Shown one piece after another: positions 34,079-43,455 of a stretch of 52,883 bases of DNA; position 1 is the first letter of the stretch; each line of letters starts with the position of its first letter. Below the pieces are notes generated by a model. The model had not been told where the DNA came from. It searched no databases and saw nothing but the letters and a program-made list of their open reading frames with translations. The translations under genes and the position numbers were made by a program. This stretch comes from Planctomycetota bacterium. Lineage in GTDB: Bacteria; Planctomycetota; UBA8108; JACQVS01. The DNA lies in the NCBI GenBank assembly GCA_028280485.1, contig JANQLS010000176.1:1-52883 (forward strand). Direction: 5' to 3'.

Positions 34079-37000
34079 ACCAACGATGGCTTCGAAGGAA
34101 ATTCTTGAATCAAACAACGCGCAGTCGGTGTATCCAGCTTAGAGTCGAATAAGCCCGCGGGTGGTCCTTGATAAACAACCTGCCCACCTCGATCTCCTCC
34201 CTCAGGACCTAACTCGATAACCCAATCGGCTCTGGCGATGATGTCGAGCTGATGCTCGATCACGACAACGGCGTGCCCCTGATCGGCTAATCGACGAAGG
34301 ATAGCCGACAGTTGTTCTACATCCGCTAAGTGCAAACCCGTCGTAGGTTCATCTAAAATGTAAAGGGCCTTCCCGCCACCCGTCTTCTTGGAAAGTTCGA
34401 GGGCTAACTTTACACGTTGAGCTTCCCCACCCGATAAGGTCGTACTCGCTTGACCTAAGGTGAGATAACCCAATCCCAAATCTTGAAGCACTTCAAGCGG
34501 GCGTACTAACTCCTGATAAGTTGAAAAGAATTCTCGGGCCTCTGAAACTTCCAGATTTAAAACTTCAGAGATATTCAATCCGTTGTAAGTAATCTGAAGC
34601 GTTTCAGGATTGAATCTCTCACCTCGACAGCGATCACAATCGACTCTGACATCAGGGAGAAAATTCATCTCCATTTTGATCTGCCCTTGTCCTCCACATT
34701 GTTCACACCGCCCCCCCTTCACATTGAAGGAAAATCTAGCCGGAGAGTAACCTCGCGTCTTCGATTCAGGATTCGAGGAGAAAATCTTTCGTATCGAATT
34801 CCAAATCCCTACATAAGTGGCGGGAGTTGAACGAGGGCTCCTTCCGATCGGACGTTGATCCACCTCTCGCAAGCTGACGATATCTTTCCAACCCGTTAAC
34901 CGACGACATTTCCAGCTCGTCCGAGTTTGACCTTGGAGTTTTTTACGAAGGTTCTTTTCTAAAACTTCCCTTACTAAGGTCGACTTCCCAGCTCCAGAAA
35001 CGCCACAAACAACGGTGACATTTCCGATAGGAAATTTCGCATCGATCTTCTTGAGGTTATTAGCATCAGCCTGAATGATTTCGATCCAGGGCCCCCGAGG
35101 AGTTTTATCGCTGATCGATACGTCGAAGCTATCTCGCTCTCGCAAACATCTTCCCGTGACCGAACGCTCGGATGCCATCAATTCATCGAGCCTTCCTTCT
35201 GCTACGACTCGGCCACCTAGTCTTCCCGGTCCCGGTCCAAGATCGATCACGTGATCGGAAGCAGCAATCGTCGACTCATCGTGCTCGATGACTAAAACAC
35301 TATTCCCTCGATCTCGAAGCTTCTTCAAGGAATCGATCAATCTTAAGTTATCCACCGCATGAAGCCCAATCGTAGGTTCATCGAGAATGTAGCAAACTCC
35401 ACGCAAGTTCGAGCCTAATTGAGAAGCGAGCCGAATACGTTGCGCTTCACCCGCTGAAAGCGTATCGACTCGTCGACCGATTCCTAAATACCCAAGACCT
35501 AACTCGATGAGAAAACTCGACCTCGCGATGAGTTCGCTCAAAATAGGCTTCCCAATTTTTTCTTCACGCACTCCCTTAAGCCGAAAGGATTTGAGCTTAC
35601 TCTTGAAAGATTCGATGGAGCCTTGGGCGAGCTCGGCAATTCCTACTCCATCCACCTTAACGGCAGCCCATTGTGATTTCAGCCGACTTCCCTTACAGGC
35701 AGAACAGGTTTCTTCACGCCCGAATCGCCGTAAAAATGTCTCGCGCTCGTCGATCTCTACGCGTTCTAAGGAAGCGTCCACAATGGCTTCGAGACCTTTA
35801 AATCCCGTTTTATTATTACCGAAAAAGAAAGCCTTACGCTGACTTGCCGAAAGTTTTGCTAATGAGGCTTTAGTGTCGATCCCCTCATCCTTGAGCTCTT
35901 TTAAGAAGCGTCGCTTCAATGTTTTCGGAAAGGGACTTTCTTCAAGAAAAGCTAATGGTCCATTCTTTGTAGTATCTAAAGCATCGTTCCAAGACACGAC
36001 CAAGGACTCGGCATCGATTTGAGTTCTAAAACCGTAACCATCGCATGCAGCACAAGAACCGTGACGGGAATTGAAACTAAAGTTACGGGGATCCGGTTCC
36101 TTAAAGGCCTTAGAACAACTGGGACAGGTGCGGTAGCGATTCAAAATCGTTTCATTGCCATCGGTGTCAACAAATAAAACGACCCCACCGCTAAAGTCGA
36201 GACCCAACTCTACTGAATCTCTAACATGATGCTTTAAACGAGCAGTCGAAAAGAATTCGCCGACGACTAAATCGATGTCATGTGCACGCTGTCGTTCGAG
36301 ACGGATTTCTTGGTTACGATCGAGGGTAACCATCTCTCCATCGATGCGCGCCTGTTGAATACCCGTACGAGCCGCCTTGTTAAGAAGAGTGTGATGGAAA
36401 CCTTTTTTTCCTCGAACGACTGGGGCGAGAAGAATCCCCCCCTTCTTAGCCAACCGGGTAACTTCATTACAAATTTGTTCTTGAGAACGTGGTACTACCG
36501 GGACTTCACATTCAGGACAATATTGAGTTCCCACTCGAGTGTATAAAAGTCGAAGGAACTGATAAATCTCAGTGACCGTACCTACGGTAGACTTTCTCCC
36601 TCCAATCGTCGTTCGTTGTTCAATGGCAACAGTGGGAGGAATGCCTTCTAAGTGATCGAGGTCCGGTCGATGCAACTCTTCAACAAACTGGCGAGCATAA
36701 GGTGAAAGACAATCTAAATACCGACGTTGTCCTTCAGCGTAAACGATGTCGTAAAGTAGAGATGATTTCCCCGATCCACTCATCCCGGTCACGACGACGA
36801 ACTGGTCTCTGGGGATGTCGATGTTGATATTTTTAAGATTGTTTTCTCGAGCCCCGATCACTCGAATGGAACCCTTTCCATTGGGAACTTGATAGCGGCT
36901 CGTCTTTAGCTTCCTTTTTCGAGCTTTTACGTAATTGGTAAGCCATTGCCCCGTGATGGAACGAGACTGAGAGAGAAGGCTCTTAGGAGTTCCTTGCGCC

Positions 37001-39693
37001 ACGATCTCGCCCCCTCGATCCCCCCCTTCAGGTCCGAGATCGATCACGTGATCCGAAGCTAAAATCACATCCAAATGATGCTCGATGACGACGACGGAAT
37101 GCCCTTTATTAACCAAGCCCTCCAAAACTTCGATCAAGCGTTTGACATCATCTAAATGAAGACCCGTCGTCGGTTCGTCCAATAAAAAGAGAAGTCTCTG
37201 ACGCTTGGTTTGTAATACCTTTGAGGCTAATTTCAATCGTTGCGCTTCGCCACCCGACAAAGTGTTCAAAGGCTGCCCCAGCTTGAGGTAACCCAAACCT
37301 AATCCATCTAAAAAGACGAGAGGGTCAACAATTTCGGGATCCTGATCGAAATGCTCGATGGCATCTCGAATGGTGAGCTCTAAAGTGCTGTGAATATTGA
37401 GACCGTTGTACTCAATTTCAAGCACGGCTTCGGTAAACCGTCGCCCGTCGCAGGCTTCACAGGGAAGTGAAACATCGGAAAGGAATTGCATCTCCACATC
37501 GACAGCCCCAGCCCCCGCGCATTCCTCGCAGCGTCCTCCCGCCACATTAAAAGAAAAGTGGCGCGCTTTGTAGCCAGCCATCTGTGCTTGTTCCGTCGCC
37601 GCGAATCGATCTCGTATCGCGTTATAAACTTTGACGTAAGTGGCAGGGTTTCCTCGGGATGTTCTACCCAGTGGGCTTTGATCGACGAGAACAATCTCAT
37701 CGATCAGATCTAAGCCTTCGATAGAGTCTAAAGCGATGAGTCCTTCGACTGCTTGCCCGCTTGCACGTTGACTGGCGCGATACAAAACCTCTTGAACGAG
37801 GGTACTCTTCCCCGAACCGCTCACTCCGGTCACGGAGACAACCCCTCCTAAAGGAATCTCGACATCAATATTTTTTAGGTTATTAGCGTAGGCCCCCTGA
37901 AGCTTAATCGCGTGCCCTTCGGCGAAGGATCGCGGGGGTTGCTGAGCGGGAGTGACTTTCTTTTTCCCACTGAGATAAGCCCCCGTAAGTGATCGGGAGT
38001 CGAGACAAACTTGATCGACCGTTCCTTCGGCGACCACTTCCCCTCCTTCAGATCCAGCTCCCGGACCTAAGTCGATAATATGATCAGCGGCATTCAGTAT
38101 ATCGGGATCATGTTCAACCACGACGAGAGTGTTTCCCCGGTCTCGTATCGCGTTGAGAATCTTAATCAATCGATCATTATCCCGTGAATGTAATCCGATC
38201 GAGGGTTCATCCAGAATGAAAAGTGTTTCCACTAATGACGCACCCAATGCGGTGGTCAAGTTCACCCTTTGAACTTCACCCCCGGAAAGAGTTCGCGATT
38301 GTCGGTCTAATGTGAGATAGCCCAAGCCGACCGCATCTAAATATTCTAATCGGCTAGATACTTCTTTGATTAAAAGTTGAGAGGCTTTATCTAGCTTTAA
38401 CTTCTTCCATTCACTCACTCGATCTTTGAGTTTAAAGATTGGATCTTGCCAGAGATCGCTGAGAGTCTTCCCCTTGATTCGAAAATAAAATGCTTCCTTA
38501 CGTAATCGGCGACCTTCGCAATCCCCACATTTGAAATAGCCTCGGTATCGCGAAAGAAGCACGCGTACGTGCATTTTATATTTCTTTTGTTCGAGTCGAT
38601 CAAAGAAACCCTGAATGCCCTTATACCGACCGTGCCCTTCGATAATCTTTTGCTTGTTGACCTTGCTCAATCGACCGAAGGGAATATCCGTGCGAATGCC
38701 TTCTTCCTGACAGAAGCGTTTCAACTTGGTGAGATGGCGGCGACGACTTGGGGTGTTCCACGGTTTGATCGCTCCCTCATCGATCGACAAACGAGGATCT
38801 GGGATGACCCGTTCGAAATCGATATCGATGACCTTCCCAAACCCTCGACATGTATCGCAAGCTCCGTAGGGTGAATTAAATGAGAAGAGTCCGGGGCTCG
38901 GACGGGGAAACTCCATTCCACAACCCCCACAACGCAAGCCATCATGAAATGCTCGTTCCGATCCATCCTCAAAGACAATTCTTAAACTCCCCCGACCTAA
39001 CCTAAAAGTTTGGTCGACCGAATCGGCGATTCGACCGGAGCGAGTTGTCGAAGATAAGCGATCAACGATGATCGGCAGGTATCCCTCTTTCAGGTCATCA
39101 CTCGTTAGATCATCTAAACGAACCGGGGATGGTCCTCTAAGAAAACGAGAATAGCCCTGGGCACGAACGGAGTCTCGAATTAGATCAACATTTTCAAAAG
39201 TGCCCAAGTAAAGATCTGCGATCAATAAGGCGGGAAATTGTTCAGGAGTAGAATCCGAGAGAAAACGCGTTACCGAAGCAGTATCGTGAACCGAAACTTC
39301 TTCGTGACATTCAGGGCAAAATGGCGAAGCGCATCGTGAGAAAAGGATTTTTAAGTAATCATTGATCCCCGTCATGGTTCCCACCGTTGATCGGGAATTT
39401 TTAATCGCGCCGCTCTGGTCGATCGCGACTGCCGGTGGGATGCCTTCTAAGGACTCCGCCTCCGGCTTGCTCATTCGATCTAAAAATTGACGCGTATAGG
39501 AAGAAAAGGTTTCGACATAACGACGCTGACCTTCAGCGTAGAGCACATCGAATGCTAACGAGCTTTTCCCCGATCCACTCACCCCCGTGATCACTGTCAT
39601 TTTTTTGAGGGGAATATCGAGATCAATATTTTTAAGGTTGTTCTGGCGCACTCCCCGAAGTTGAATCGCAGAGAGCTCTTGAGCTTTAATCAT
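34075..39693 (-). CDS. uvrA: double-length excinuclease ABC subunit A
   Basis: At 1872 residues this is two UvrA proteins in tandem, each with two ABC modules. Four Walker A motifs lie near residues 37-45 (GVSGSGKSS), 628, 977 and 1570. Each half has the UvrA opening (NNLKNIDLDIP; NNLKNINIDIP), a CxxC knuckle (FCPEC; YCPEC) and large zinc modules. ABC signatures are LSGGEVQR, LSGGEAQR, LSAGEAQR and LSGGEAQR; the third has Ala for the second residue of the SGG core. UvrA normally dimerises to find DNA lesions for UvrB, so this is a covalent dimer, as known in chlamydiae. The start is ATG. It is not in an operon. The stop is in a REP-like foot. Confidence 0.95.
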   Translation of the reverse strand: MIKAQELSAIQLRGVRQNNLKNIDLDIPLKKMTVITGVSGSGKSSLAFDVLYAEGQRRYVETFSSYTRQFLDRMSKPEAESLEGIPPAVAIDQSGAIKNSRSTVGTMTGINDYLKILFSRCASPFCPECHEEVSVHDTASVTRFLSDSTPEQFPALLIADLYLGTFENVDLIRDSVRAQGYSRFLRGPSPVRLDDLTSDDLKEGYLPIIVDRLSSTTRSGRIADSVDQTFRLGRGSLRIVFEDGSERAFHDGLRCGGCGMEFPRPSPGLFSFNSPYGACDTCRGFGKVIDIDFERVIPDPRLSIDEGAIKPWNTPSRRRHLTKLKRFCQEEGIRTDIPFGRLSKVNKQKIIEGHGRYKGIQGFFDRLEQKKYKMHVRVLLSRYRGYFKCGDCEGRRLRKEAFYFRIKGKTLSDLWQDPIFKLKDRVSEWKKLKLDKASQLLIKEVSSRLEYLDAVGLGYLTLDRQSRTLSGGEVQRVNLTTALGASLVETLFILDEPSIGLHSRDNDRLIKILNAIRDRGNTLVVVEHDPDILNAADHIIDLGPGAGSEGGEVVAEGTVDQVCLDSRSLTGAYLSGKKKVTPAQQPPRSFAEGHAIKLQGAYANNLKNIDVEIPLGGVVSVTGVSGSGKSTLVQEVLYRASQRASGQAVEGLIALDSIEGLDLIDEIVLVDQSPLGRTSRGNPATYVKVYNAIRDRFAATEQAQMAGYKARHFSFNVAGGRCEECAGAGAVDVEMQFLSDVSLPCEACDGRRFTEAVLEIEYNGLNIHSTLELTIRDAIEHFDQDPEIVDPLVFLDGLGLGYLKLGQPLNTLSGGEAQRLKLASKVLQTKRQRLLFLLDEPTTGLHLDDVKRLIEVLEGLVNKGHSVVVIEHHLDVILASDHVIDLGPEGGDRGGEIVAQGTPKSLLSQSRSITGQWLTNYVKARKRKLKTSRYQVPNGKGSIRVIGARENNLKNINIDIPRDQFVVVTGMSGSGKSSLLYDIVYAEGQRRYLDCLSPYARQFVEELHRPDLDHLEGIPPTVAIEQRTTIGGRKSTVGTVTEIYQFLRLLYTRVGTQYCPECEVPVVPRSQEQICNEVTRLAKKGGILLAPVVRGKKGFHHTLLNKAARTGIQQARIDGEMVTLDRNQEIRLERQRAHDIDLVVGEFFSTARLKHHVRDSVELGLDFSGGVVLFVDTDGNETILNRYRTCPSCSKAFKEPDPRNFSFNSRHGSCAACDGYGFRTQIDAESLVVSWNDALDTTKNGPLAFLEESPFPKTLKRRFLKELKDEGIDTKASLAKLSASQRKAFFFGNNKTGFKGLEAIVDASLERVEIDERETFLRRFGREETCSACKGSRLKSQWAAVKVDGVGIAELAQGSIESFKSKLKSFRLKGVREEKIGKPILSELIARSSFLIELGLGYLGIGRRVDTLSAGEAQRIRLASQLGSNLRGVCYILDEPTIGLHAVDNLRLIDSLKKLRDRGNSVLVIEHDESTIAASDHVIDLGPGPGRLGGRVVAEGRLDELMASERSVTGRCLRERDSFDVSISDKTPRGPWIEIIQADANNLKKIDAKFPIGNVTVVCGVSGAGKSTLVREVLEKNLRKKLQGQTRTSWKCRRLTGWKDIVSLREVDQRPIGRSPRSTPATYVGIWNSIRKIFSSNPESKTRGYSPARFSFNVKGGRCEQCGGQGQIKMEMNFLPDVRVDCDRCRGERFNPETLQITYNGLNISEVLNLEVSEAREFFSTYQELVRPLEVLQDLGLGYLTLGQASTTLSGGEAQRVKLALELSKKTGGGKALYILDEPTTGLHLADVEQLSAILRRLADQGHAVVVIEHQLDIIARADWVIELGPEGGDRGGQVVYQGPPAGLFDSKLDTPTARCLIQEFPSKPSLV

Positions 39694-39975
39694 GAAAGAA
39701 AATCATACCGATGAATTGGAAGCCATTCCGGGCTTCGTTTGGAGAGCAAATGGCTCCTCGAATCTCAAATGGGAACTTGAAACAGGGATCGTACTCAGCC
39801 GAGCAGAATTTGTGTAACTTCTTTCCTTCGAAATGGGAACTTTCGGGCTTTTGAATAGAATTTTACGAAAGAAGTTTTATCTTAGGATTCCTGATAATGC
39901 TTCGTTGACCCTCCAAACCTTCACTCATCACCCAAGTCAAAAAAAGGCTCTGGTTTTTACGCGTTTTTGCTCCCC

Positions 39976-41223
39976 ATGATTCGCTCATCGGCTTCATCCA
40001 GAATTGAAGAAAATCCCATTCACTCCGAAAGTGATGTCTCTCTCCCTAGACGCGCCATCATCGCGGGAGGAGGGCTGGCTGGAGCTAGCCTCGGGTACCA
40101 CCTCTTGAAGTCGGGAATGAAAGAAGTGATCCTTTTCGAAAAAGAAGAGCTACCCGGCTTACATTCTTCGGGGCGAAACGCCGCAATGGTGCGACAGATC
40201 ACCCCCGACGAAGAGCTCTCACGATTAGCCCGAAAAGGTGTTCAGGGTCTTTTAGAGATCGGGAAGCAAATTGAAGAACTCGATGGTTCAACTGAATTTT
40301 TTGATCAACGAGGATCCTTGCTACTCGCCTCCGGGATCCATTGTGAAGCATTGCAAAGCGATGTGAAGGCCTCAAAGACAGCGGGTCTTAAAGTTGACGA
40401 CTGGAGCCATCAAGAAACGACGCAGCGCTTCCCCTTTCTAAGCTCTGCTAATTTTCAACGAGCCGCTTTTTGCCCCAGCGATGGGGTGGTCGACGTGGCC
40501 CGCCTCCTCGATTTCTACTTGAGGTCGATCCGCGAATTTGAAGGGCAAGTTTTCTTCCAAAAAACCATCGATGAGATTCGATCTTCTCAGAACGGTTTTG
40601 AAGCCGTACGAGTCAACGATGAATGGATCGAGGGTGATCTCTTCATCAATGCCGCCGGAGGTTGGGCAAGCCAGTTAGCGTCGTTGGCCGGATTGGCCGA
40701 GTTACCGCTGAATCCAACTCGCCGCCATTTATTTGTTAGCCCCCCGAGGATTGACATCCCCTCGGACCTCCCCTTTATTTGGGATACCACCAAAGAGATT
40801 TATTTTCGACCTGAAGCGGGCGGCATTCTCATTTCTGCATGCGATATCACGGAGGTCGGTGAATTGTTGGAAGACGATCGAGTTCACCCTGAGATCTTCG
40901 ATCTTTTAAAGGGTAAAATCGATTCTCAGTTCCCCGCTTTAGAAGACCTCGCCATTAAAAAAGGTTGGTCAGGAGTGAGAACTTTAACCGCCGACGGAAG
41001 ATTCGTCATCGGAGAAGATCCCCGCTTGAACGGCTTCTTTTGGATGGCTGGCCTAGGTGGACATGGGGTTACTACCAGTTATTCCGTGGGAGAATTAGGG
41101 GCTCAGCTCATCCTCGGTCAAGTCGATCCCGCCTTGAATCTTCACAGTCCTGCACGATTCTTATCAAATGGAAAATCTTCCTCCTTAAGGTTAACAGAGG
41201 AACTTCCAAGGTCTGTTTTATAG
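39976..41223 (+). CDS. FAD-dependent oxidoreductase of the DadA/sarcosine oxidase type
   Basis: A dinucleotide-binding motif, IIAGGGLAGASLGYHL, lies near residues 29-44, then FEKEELPGLHSSGRNAAMV, where the flavin-contacting loop lies. A substrate domain follows, and the C-terminal FAD-closing segment GFFWMAGLGGHGVTTSYSVG. This layout fits DAO-family amine or amino-acid oxidases and dehydrogenases; the substrate cannot be read from sequence. The ATG at 39976 is used; a TTG at 39967 would add three residues. It is divergent from uvrA across 282 bases and followed by two A2 repeats. Confidence 0.85.
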   Translation: MIRSSASSRIEENPIHSESDVSLPRRAIIAGGGLAGASLGYHLLKSGMKEVILFEKEELPGLHSSGRNAAMVRQITPDEELSRLARKGVQGLLEIGKQIEELDGSTEFFDQRGSLLLASGIHCEALQSDVKASKTAGLKVDDWSHQETTQRFPFLSSANFQRAAFCPSDGVVDVARLLDFYLRSIREFEGQVFFQKTIDEIRSSQNGFEAVRVNDEWIEGDLFINAAGGWASQLASLAGLAELPLNPTRRHLFVSPPRIDIPSDLPFIWDTTKEIYFRPEAGGILISACDITEVGELLEDDRVHPEIFDLLKGKIDSQFPALEDLAIKKGWSGVRTLTADGRFVIGEDPRLNGFFWMAGLGGHGVTTSYSVGELGAQLILGQVDPALNLHSPARFLSNGKSSSLRLTEELPRSVL

Positions 41224-41251
41224 AAACCGCATTAAAGACGATTTACGCCCT

Positions 41252-41284
41252 TCAAGCCCGAAGCTTTAGCGAGGGATAAAAGAA
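41252..41284 (+). repeat. A2-family repeat
   Basis: It is identical over 33 bases to 66-98, with weaker similarity extending upstream to about 41229. It lies between the oxidoreductase and TPR genes. Confidence 0.75.
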
Positions 41285-41334
41285 TCCCTCACCACTTTAA
41301 AATTTGCGACCACCCATGCTATAGTCATCTCTTT

Positions 41335-41383
41335 AAAAGCAATCGCGTCTCCCAAGCCCGCTGTCTTAGAAAGGGATAAAAGG
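41335..41383 (+). repeat. A2-family repeat, diverged
   Basis: It follows the long A2 form with scattered changes, keeping TCGCG, CAAGCCCG and GGGATAAAAG. It is a direct repeat of the copy 80 bases upstream. Confidence 0.6.
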
Positions 41384-41456
41384 AGCGCACAACAGCCTAA
41401 AAATTAACTTAAACTAAAATTCAAAACTGCAAAATCTCCCCCTAAACCAACGCATC

Positions 41457-42473
41457 ATGATCCAAGATCCCACCGAAAATCCCCACGAAGCCATTCACTT
41501 AAAAGCTCACAGCCTCCTTCATGAAAGTACCGACGAAGGTGCCTTCAAAGAAGTCGTTCAATTACTGGCTGAACATCTGAAGGAACACGGTGACGACGTC
41601 CTCGGATACTGCTTGCTTTCTGAAGCACTTTTAGCTGAAGGCAAAGCCGATGAAAGTTTAGAAGCCGCATTAGAAGCGATGAAAATCGCCGAGAACACCG
41701 ATGCGCATCCACCCTATCGAGCCGGGATGGCCCTTTTTGATTTAGCGGCATTGGCTGACGGTGTGGCGTTAGAAGATGGAATTCAACTCGACCCCATTAT
41801 TCATTTCATCGAAGGCTTTCTCGAAATTCCCCCTTTGATGGAGCCCCGATTAGCCGAACAAGCCTTAGAGATGTTTGAAGAAGCTCAACAGCGTGATCCG
41901 GAAGGAATTGGACACTTGTTCTGGGCTGGAATTTGCCAGTTGAACATGGGACGAAAAGATGAAGCTTTAGAATCCTTCGAACGTGGTCTTGAACAAAGTT
42001 CCGATGAAAAAATGGCCGCCGATCATCTCTTTTTAGCCGGCTTGGTTTGTGAAGATCTTTCGGATCGAGAAGAGGCCAAGGCACGTTACACCAAAGCCTT
42101 AGATTTAGTGCCTGATCACGATGGTTCAAAAATTCGCTTAGAGTGGATCAACCCAGAAGATCGCAAAAACTTCTTAAGCGATGAAGAAGCGGAGGACTTA
42201 CTCGATCACATCGCCGGGAAGCTCACCGAACAAGTAGAGATTACTTTAACCGAGGAAAACATCGAGCCTCGCCCCGAGCCACCTTACGACTTAGCTTTCT
42301 TGGCCAGCGTATGCTCCGGCACTCTCATTCACAGCATCGAGTGGGCTCAAGAAAACAATATCGATGGCGAAAAACTCGAAAGCTTCCTCGCCTACCACGG
42401 CGCCATCTCCGACTGCGAAGTTCTCTACAACTTAGAAGCCCAAATGAACCCCGACGAAGGATTTGAGTGTTAA
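41457..42473 (+). CDS. acidic TPR protein
   Basis: This 338-residue protein is strongly acidic and helical, with tetratricopeptide-like units near residues 47-80 (AYCLLSEALLAEGKADESLEAAL type) and 140-215 (GHLFWAGICQLNMGRKDEALESFERGLE, HLFLAGLVCEDLSDREEAKARYTKALDLVP). There is no signal peptide or membrane helix, so it should be a cytoplasmic interaction protein. The C-terminal 60 residues (YDLAFLASVCSGTLIHSIEWAQ) are not TPR and are unrecognised. The start is ATG. No partner can be inferred from neighbours. Confidence 0.8.
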   Translation: MIQDPTENPHEAIHLKAHSLLHESTDEGAFKEVVQLLAEHLKEHGDDVLGYCLLSEALLAEGKADESLEAALEAMKIAENTDAHPPYRAGMALFDLAALADGVALEDGIQLDPIIHFIEGFLEIPPLMEPRLAEQALEMFEEAQQRDPEGIGHLFWAGICQLNMGRKDEALESFERGLEQSSDEKMAADHLFLAGLVCEDLSDREEAKARYTKALDLVPDHDGSKIRLEWINPEDRKNFLSDEEAEDLLDHIAGKLTEQVEITLTEENIEPRPEPPYDLAFLASVCSGTLIHSIEWAQENNIDGEKLESFLAYHGAISDCEVLYNLEAQMNPDEGFEC

Positions 42474-42485
42474 AGCAAACTTATT

Positions 42486-42510
42486 CCAAGCCCGAAGTGT
42501 CGACGAGGGT
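42486..42510 (+). repeat. A2-family repeat
   Basis: CCAAGCCCGAAGTGTCGACG followed by AGGGT, 12 bases after the TPR gene. It is closest to the inverted copy at 33351-33380. Confidence 0.55.
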
Positions 42511-42605
42511 TCCGAAGGTCTTAGCAAACAAACCGACGAACAAACTCCGAATCCACCCCAGATTCATTTCCCAATCCCCATTCCCCCCAAACCCCAATTC
42601 CCCGC

Positions 42606-42634
42606 TTGACAGACCCCACCTCGAAGGTTAAATT
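42606..42634 (+). promoter_or_regulatory. promoter of tRNA-Lys
   Basis: A perfect TTGACA (42606-42611), a 17-base spacer and TAAATT (42629-42634). Transcription would start some 25 bases before the mature tRNA. Confidence 0.65.
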
Positions 42635-42667
42635 CGCCCTTCCAACTCAATAAAAACAAAATACGGT

Positions 42668-42743
42668 GCGCCCATAGCTCAGTTGGCAGAGCAGCAGATT
42701 CTTAATCTGCGGGTCGCAGGTTCAAATCCTGCTGGGCGTACCA
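42668..42743 (+). tRNA. tRNA-Lys (anticodon CTT)
   Basis: A complete cloverleaf. Acceptor GCGCCCA pairs with TGGGCGT (first pair G-T). The D arm is GCTC/GAGC. The anticodon arm GCAGA/TCTGC has loop TTCTTAA, giving anticodon CTT at 42701-42703. The variable loop is GGGTC. The T arm GCAGG/CCTGC has loop TTCAAAT. The discriminator is A, and CCA is encoded. Confidence 0.95.
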
Positions 42744-42750
42744 GGAAGTG

Positions 42751-42786
42751 AAAGGACTTACGACAACGGTCGTTGGTCCTTTTTTT
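42751..42786 (+). terminator. intrinsic terminator of tRNA-Lys
   Basis: AAAGGAC and GTCCTTT form the stem base, with CGA/TCG pairing inside, and the stem leads directly into a T-run. It starts eight bases after the CCA end. Confidence 0.85.
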
Positions 42787-43455
42787 GTGCGGGTCAAACC
42801 TTAGTCAAACTTGTGGGATATTTAATATTATTCGCTGACAGAGCGACCAAAACTTTGAATTCCGACCCACCTCTATTTCCGCAAAATTAAAGCGGAACAC
42901 GAGCCTGCAGAAACCCAAAGCTCAAACATATTTTCAAGCCGCTTGGGCACCTTCCCCGAACCTCAACTATTTGACTTCTTCCCTCCTATAATAAAAAATC
43001 TACTGCTCCCCATTGCCTTAACGCTTAAAAGCAGTAATCGATTTATAGAGAATAGTCAATTGTGACGATTAGAGCGAACCCAAGAAATGACATAGGTAAT
43101 AAACTTTGATTTTTGTCATAAGCAATGAAATTTAGCCCCTTCCATTCATGCCCCAAACATTAAAGAAGGAACAAGAAAAATTCTAATGCCTCTTATTTAA
43201 GCTACATGTACCAAGAGGCGAGATGAACAAATTTTCTTATTAGTCTTCAAGTAAAGTTCAAGCTTGATCAAATCTTAAACCTCTAATGGATTGGGGCGTT
43301 TCAACTATGAATCGGAGAAATTGAAAGCTGGATTCGTTACTCCGAAGCAAGCCACAAGCCTATTTTTAAAACATAGAATTATCTGTATAATACCTGCACT
43401 CCATAACAAATCTTGAAATGATCTTCAGCTTGTGGCCAGAGGTAAAATAAAACAT
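42787..43455. other. AT-rich intergenic region after the tRNA
   Basis: No gene or repeat of families A or B is seen. Base composition becomes AT-rich from here on. A perfect TATAAT at 43386-43391 could be the -10 element of the downstream kinase gene, with only a poor TTTTTA 17 bases upstream. No integrase gene or second copy of the tRNA 3' end is visible. Confidence 0.4.

Noticed and set aside
42787..43455. Possible prophage or integrative element attachment remnant after the tRNA terminator
   Set aside because: No integrase, no second copy of the tRNA end and no recognisable att core in the window; kept only as an island hypothesis.
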